A stretch of 15,814 nt of DNA from Actinomycetota bacterium (GTDB lineage Bacteria; Actinomycetota; Acidimicrobiia; Acidimicrobiales; AC-14), in the NCBI GenBank assembly GCA_020200615.1, contig JAIVIH010000003.1:1-15814 (forward strand). Reading direction: 5' to 3'. Position numbers and translations under genes: made by a program. Within the stretch, counting starts at the first letter, position 1. Each line of letters starts with the position of its first letter. The notes under the pieces were generated by a model. That model worked only from the letters and a program-made list of their open reading frames with translations, made no database searches and was not told the DNA's origin. Positions 13,754-15,814 of the stretch are shown here, piece by piece.

Positions 13754-14518
13754 ATGTGCTACAGCTACGGCTCAATGGGCCCATTCCTTCGGACAACCGA
13801 GGCGATCTACTGGCGCCTCCGTCATCCCCGCCAGCTGGCGAAAAGGATCTTGACGGACGTGCGCGTGCGGGACCGGCTCATCTACAACAACGTGGCCGCA
13901 CTCGTCGAGGCGCACGATGAGCCCGGCCGAAGCCTCACCGCCGCGGAATTCAAGGTCTTCTCCCAGAACGGCGAGGACGGGGTCCTCGCCGAGATCTTCC
14001 GCCGGATCGGGACCACCAACCGGTACTTTGTCGAATTCGGGATCGGAAACGGCTCCGAGGGCAACTCCGTCTTCCTCGCCGACGTCCTCGGCTGGTCGGG
14101 CCTGTTCTTCGACCTGCTGTCCATCGACATCGACGGCAACGACTACTGGGTGTGGGAGGCGCTCGAAGCGTTCAGACCCCGTGTGGTCGTCATCGAGTAC
14201 AACGGCCTCCTGAAGAACAATGCGTGCCTGGTGCAGCCCTATGACCCCGACTGGGCGTGGGACGGCACGGAGTTCTACGGCGCATCGCTGGGAGCGCTGC
14301 GGTCGCTTGGCCGCAAGAAGGGCTACGTGCTCGTCCACACCGAACTCTCGGGTACCAACGCCTTCCTCGTCCAAGCGGATCTGGCTGCCCACTTCGCCGA
14401 CATCGAGCCTGTGGCCCACCGCTCGCTCAGCCACTCGTTGCAAGGTGTCGGCCCGCGACCCAGCCGTACGCCCCGCCACTACCTGGTCGTGGACGACGTT
14501 CACGAGGGTACGAACTGA
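13754..14518 (+). CDS. FkbM-like SAM methyltransferase-type protein with internal in-frame deletion
   Basis: A 254-residue open frame from ATG 13754 (ATG 13775 is an alternative; neither has a strong ribosome site). Conserved blocks of a methyltransferase-like family found in glycan loci are clear: K-V-F-S-Q-N-G-E-D-G at 67-76, Y-F-V-E-F-G-I-G-N-G at 91-100, W-S-G-L at 114-117, L-L-S-I-D-I-D-G-N-D-Y-W-V-W at 121-134, V-V-V-I-E-Y-N at 144-150 and T-N-A-F-L-V near 201-206. In relatives known to me, W-S-G-L-(F/I)-(F/I)-D is followed by G-(S/D)-x and some 50-60 residues before L-L-S-I-D-I-D-G. Here D120 joins directly to L121. The missing piece includes part of the expected SAM pocket, so activity is doubtful although the frame is open. 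Its stop abuts the stop of the converging methyltransferase. Confidence 0.72.
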   Translation: MCYSYGSMGPFLRTTEAIYWRLRHPRQLAKRILTDVRVRDRLIYNNVAALVEAHDEPGRSLTAAEFKVFSQNGEDGVLAEIFRRIGTTNRYFVEFGIGNGSEGNSVFLADVLGWSGLFFDLLSIDIDGNDYWVWEALEAFRPRVVVIEYNGLLKNNACLVQPYDPDWAWDGTEFYGASLGALRSLGRKKGYVLVHTELSGTNAFLVQADLAAHFADIEPVAHRSLSHSLQGVGPRPSRTPRHYLVVDDVHEGTN

Positions 14519-15310
14519 TCAGTGCCAGTTGACGGCGTTGACCGCGACCACGCGGAACGACGTCGAAATCTTCTGGATGCCGGGCGTCCGGCGCAGCACG
14601 CGGCTGGCCTGGGCCAGGAGCGGCTGACATTGGCGCAGCGGCTCCCGAAGCCGGGTCGGCAGCTGGGTGAGGTTGACTGGGAGGATCTCCTCGTAGTCGA
14701 CGGCCTTGACCTTGAAGCCGTACCACCTGAGCAGCAGGGACAGCTCGCGCGGGGTGAAGCGGATCGGGTGGTGCGTTGCCGTGCCCAGGCGCCGGTCGTG
14801 GACCCACTCGATCCAACTCAACCGATTCGGGAAGAAGAAGATGAACAGCATCCCGTTGGGCTCGAGCAGCGAACGCGTCTGACGGACGAACTCCCCGAAG
14901 TCGGGCACGTGCTCGAGGACGCCGGAGAGGCAAACGCCGTCGAACTTCCGCTCCAGGTGAGCCGGCCATTCCCCCTCTTTCAGGGTGAGGTAGGGAACAA
15001 CCCCGAGATCCTCGTTGCCGGGAATGCTCCGGACGAACAGGGGGGCTTTGGGGCCGATGTCGGCGGCAACCACCTTGAGGCCAAGGCGGTGAAGCACGTA
15101 GGCCATCTGGCCGTCACCGCAGCCCACGTCGGCCACCGACGCCGCCGCGGGCAGGTGATCGCGAATGAGCAAGGCGTCTTCCACGAACCGGGAGACGCCC
15201 CTGACGGTGTTGAGGTGGACGAGGGGCTCCCCGGTGGCCGCCTCGTGGGCCGTGGCGAGGGCCAGAACCTCGCCGATCAGGGCCTCCCGTTCCTCGCGCT
15301 GGCCTTTCAT
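14519..15310 (-). CDS. Class I SAM-dependent methyltransferase
   Basis: A 263-residue cytoplasmic methyltransferase. Motif I is D-V-G-C-G-D-G-Q-M-A at 61-70, motif II is V-V-A-A-D-I-G at 80-86, and the strand-4 region F-D-G-V-C-L-S-G-V-L-E-H-V at 123-135 is the usual 'LEHV' element. L-L-E-P-N-G-M-L-F-I-F-F-F-P at 148-161 and a final beta-strand region close the fold. The substrate is unknown; with its neighbours a sugar or lipid-linked glycan is likely. The ATG at 15310 overlaps the upstream flippase stop (ATGA), and a longer reading into the flippase gene is rejected. It ends immediately next to the stop of the converging FkbM-like gene: TGATCA at 14516-14521 carries both stop codons. Confidence 0.85.
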   Translation of the reverse strand: MKGQREEREALIGEVLALATAHEAATGEPLVHLNTVRGVSRFVEDALLIRDHLPAAASVADVGCGDGQMAYVLHRLGLKVVAADIGPKAPLFVRSIPGNEDLGVVPYLTLKEGEWPAHLERKFDGVCLSGVLEHVPDFGEFVRQTRSLLEPNGMLFIFFFPNRLSWIEWVHDRRLGTATHHPIRFTPRELSLLLRWYGFKVKAVDYEEILPVNLTQLPTRLREPLRQCQPLLAQASRVLRRTPGIQKISTSFRVVAVNAVNWH

Positions 15311-15814
15311 GCAACCGGCTCCCGACTCGTCCACGCCCTGAACCTCTGCCACATGATGGTTGCACACAGTGCTTCGGCCACCGCCATGGCCACCACGGCC
15401 CCTGCCGGACCGCTGAACGAGGCCGCCGCCAGCCCGCCGCCAAAGGTGAGGGGCGCGACCAAGGCCCGGCAGCGGAGCGCAGAAACCGCCCTGCCCATGG
15501 CCCGCAAACCGGCGGACAGCACGGTGGTAGCGCCGATGCCCCCGCCGAGGAGAGCGGCACCCAGCACAATGGAACGGGAGGCAGCCCAGCCCTCTCCCAG
15601 GAGCCGGGTTCCAACTGACTCCGGAACGGCGAGCCACAGGACGCCCACCATCACGGGCACCGCGGAAGCTGCCAACCATGCCGTGCCAACCAGGCGAGTC
15701 AGACGCGGGTCGGCGGCTGATCGCAGCCGGGTGCCCTCAGCGGCAACCACCATCCCCGCGGCCAGCATCACCGGGTTGGTTACCGCGATCGCCACTTGAG
15801 CCGTTCGCAGCTTC
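15307..15814 (-). CDS. Membrane protein, probable polysaccharide flippase (Wzx/MATE-like), C-terminal part
   Basis: About 169 codons visible; the frame is open through the right window edge (15814) with no stop, so the 5' part lies outside. The fragment is strongly hydrophobic, with about four membrane helices (roughly the stretches encoded at 15795-15740, 15690-15630, 15570-15500 and 15440-15370) separated by short Arg-rich loops. This layout, with A-L-R-A-type loops and a final Trp/Arg tail, resembles the C-terminal half of actinobacterial polysaccharide biosynthesis/export (Wzx) proteins, which flip lipid-linked repeat units across the membrane. No diagnostic motif exists in this part, so the call leans on topology and locus. 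Its stop is coupled to the methyltransferase start (ATGA). Confidence 0.6.
   Translation of the reverse strand, partial: KLRTAQVAIAVTNPVMLAAGMVVAAEGTRLRSAADPRLTRLVGTAWLAASAVPVMVGVLWLAVPESVGTRLLGEGWAASRSIVLGAALLGGGIGATTVLSAGLRAMGRAVSALRCRALVAPLTFGGGLAAASFSGPAGAVVAMAVAEALCATIMWQRFRAWTSREPVA

Noticed and set aside
13772..14503. Minus-strand open frame opposite the FkbM-like gene
   Set aside because: The plus strand contains conserved family blocks; the minus product is Val/Glu/Asp-rich shadow sequence.
14522..15799. Long plus-strand open frame opposite the methyltransferase and flippase
   Set aside because: Asp/Glu/Val-rich antisense reading without motifs. The minus strand gives a clear methyltransferase coupled by a 4-bp overlap to a membrane protein.
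1..15814. tRNA genes, rRNA, CRISPR arrays, transposases, integrase or att sites
   Set aside because: Looked for on both strands. No cloverleaf, no regularly spaced repeats, no transposase or integrase motif was seen, and no gene-free stretch exceeds about 160 bases.

Overview
The window is high-GC, densely packed DNA with many GTG/TTG starts and 4-bp start/stop overlaps. Its gene order, read on the minus strand, is low-molecular-weight tyrosine phosphatase, rpiB, glyA, WecA-type transferase, atpZ-like, atpI-like, then the first bases of a probable atpB. This order is typical of Actinomycetota. The 'AFTG' cell-wall-sorting-like tail and the general gene style suggest an uncultured or Acidimicrobiia-like lineage, but the exact taxon is inference.

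Two blocks are joined. Block 1 (about 1-5273, all minus) is a housekeeping operon. It starts at a good sigma70-type promoter (-35 TTGACC, 16 bp, -10 TACACT, plus-strand 5304-5331). It then runs: secreted wall-anchor-like protein, tyrosine phosphatase, ribose-5-phosphate isomerase B, serine hydroxymethyltransferase, polyprenyl-phosphate HexNAc-1-phosphate transferase, and the two small membrane proteins that precede the F1Fo ATP synthase genes. Every gene here looks intact.

Block 2 (about 5349-15814) is an exopolysaccharide/capsule locus of Wzx/Wzy style. It holds a DUF4012 membrane protein, a Wzz-BY-kinase fusion, a polyprenyl glycosylphosphotransferase, an FkbM methyltransferase, a GT4 glycosyltransferase coupled to a Zn-ribbon methyltransferase, a second FkbM-like protein, another methyltransferase, and the C-terminal half of a probable flippase running off the right edge. 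No Wzy polymerase is visible.

The most striking feature is that block 2 carries three internal-deletion junctions within about 5 kb while block 1 carries none. (a) The priming sugar transferase (8858-10056) lacks roughly 100 residues of its catalytic core, and the two halves are out of frame. (b) At 11218-11674 the first ~39 codons of a second sugar-transferase copy are fused to the last ~105 codons of a second GT4 copy, which also has a +1 frameshift. (c) The FkbM-like protein at 13754-14518 has lost an estimated 50-60 residues in frame. They are either real deletion scars in a fast-evolving polysaccharide locus or a systematic assembly artefact, and reads across three short junctions would decide it.

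Functionally, the kinase (tyrosine-rich tail) and the phosphatase could form the usual Wzc/Wzb-like regulatory pair although they sit in different transcription units. If the sugar transferase is really dead, the intact WecA-type enzyme is the only visible candidate to prime glycan synthesis on the lipid carrier.
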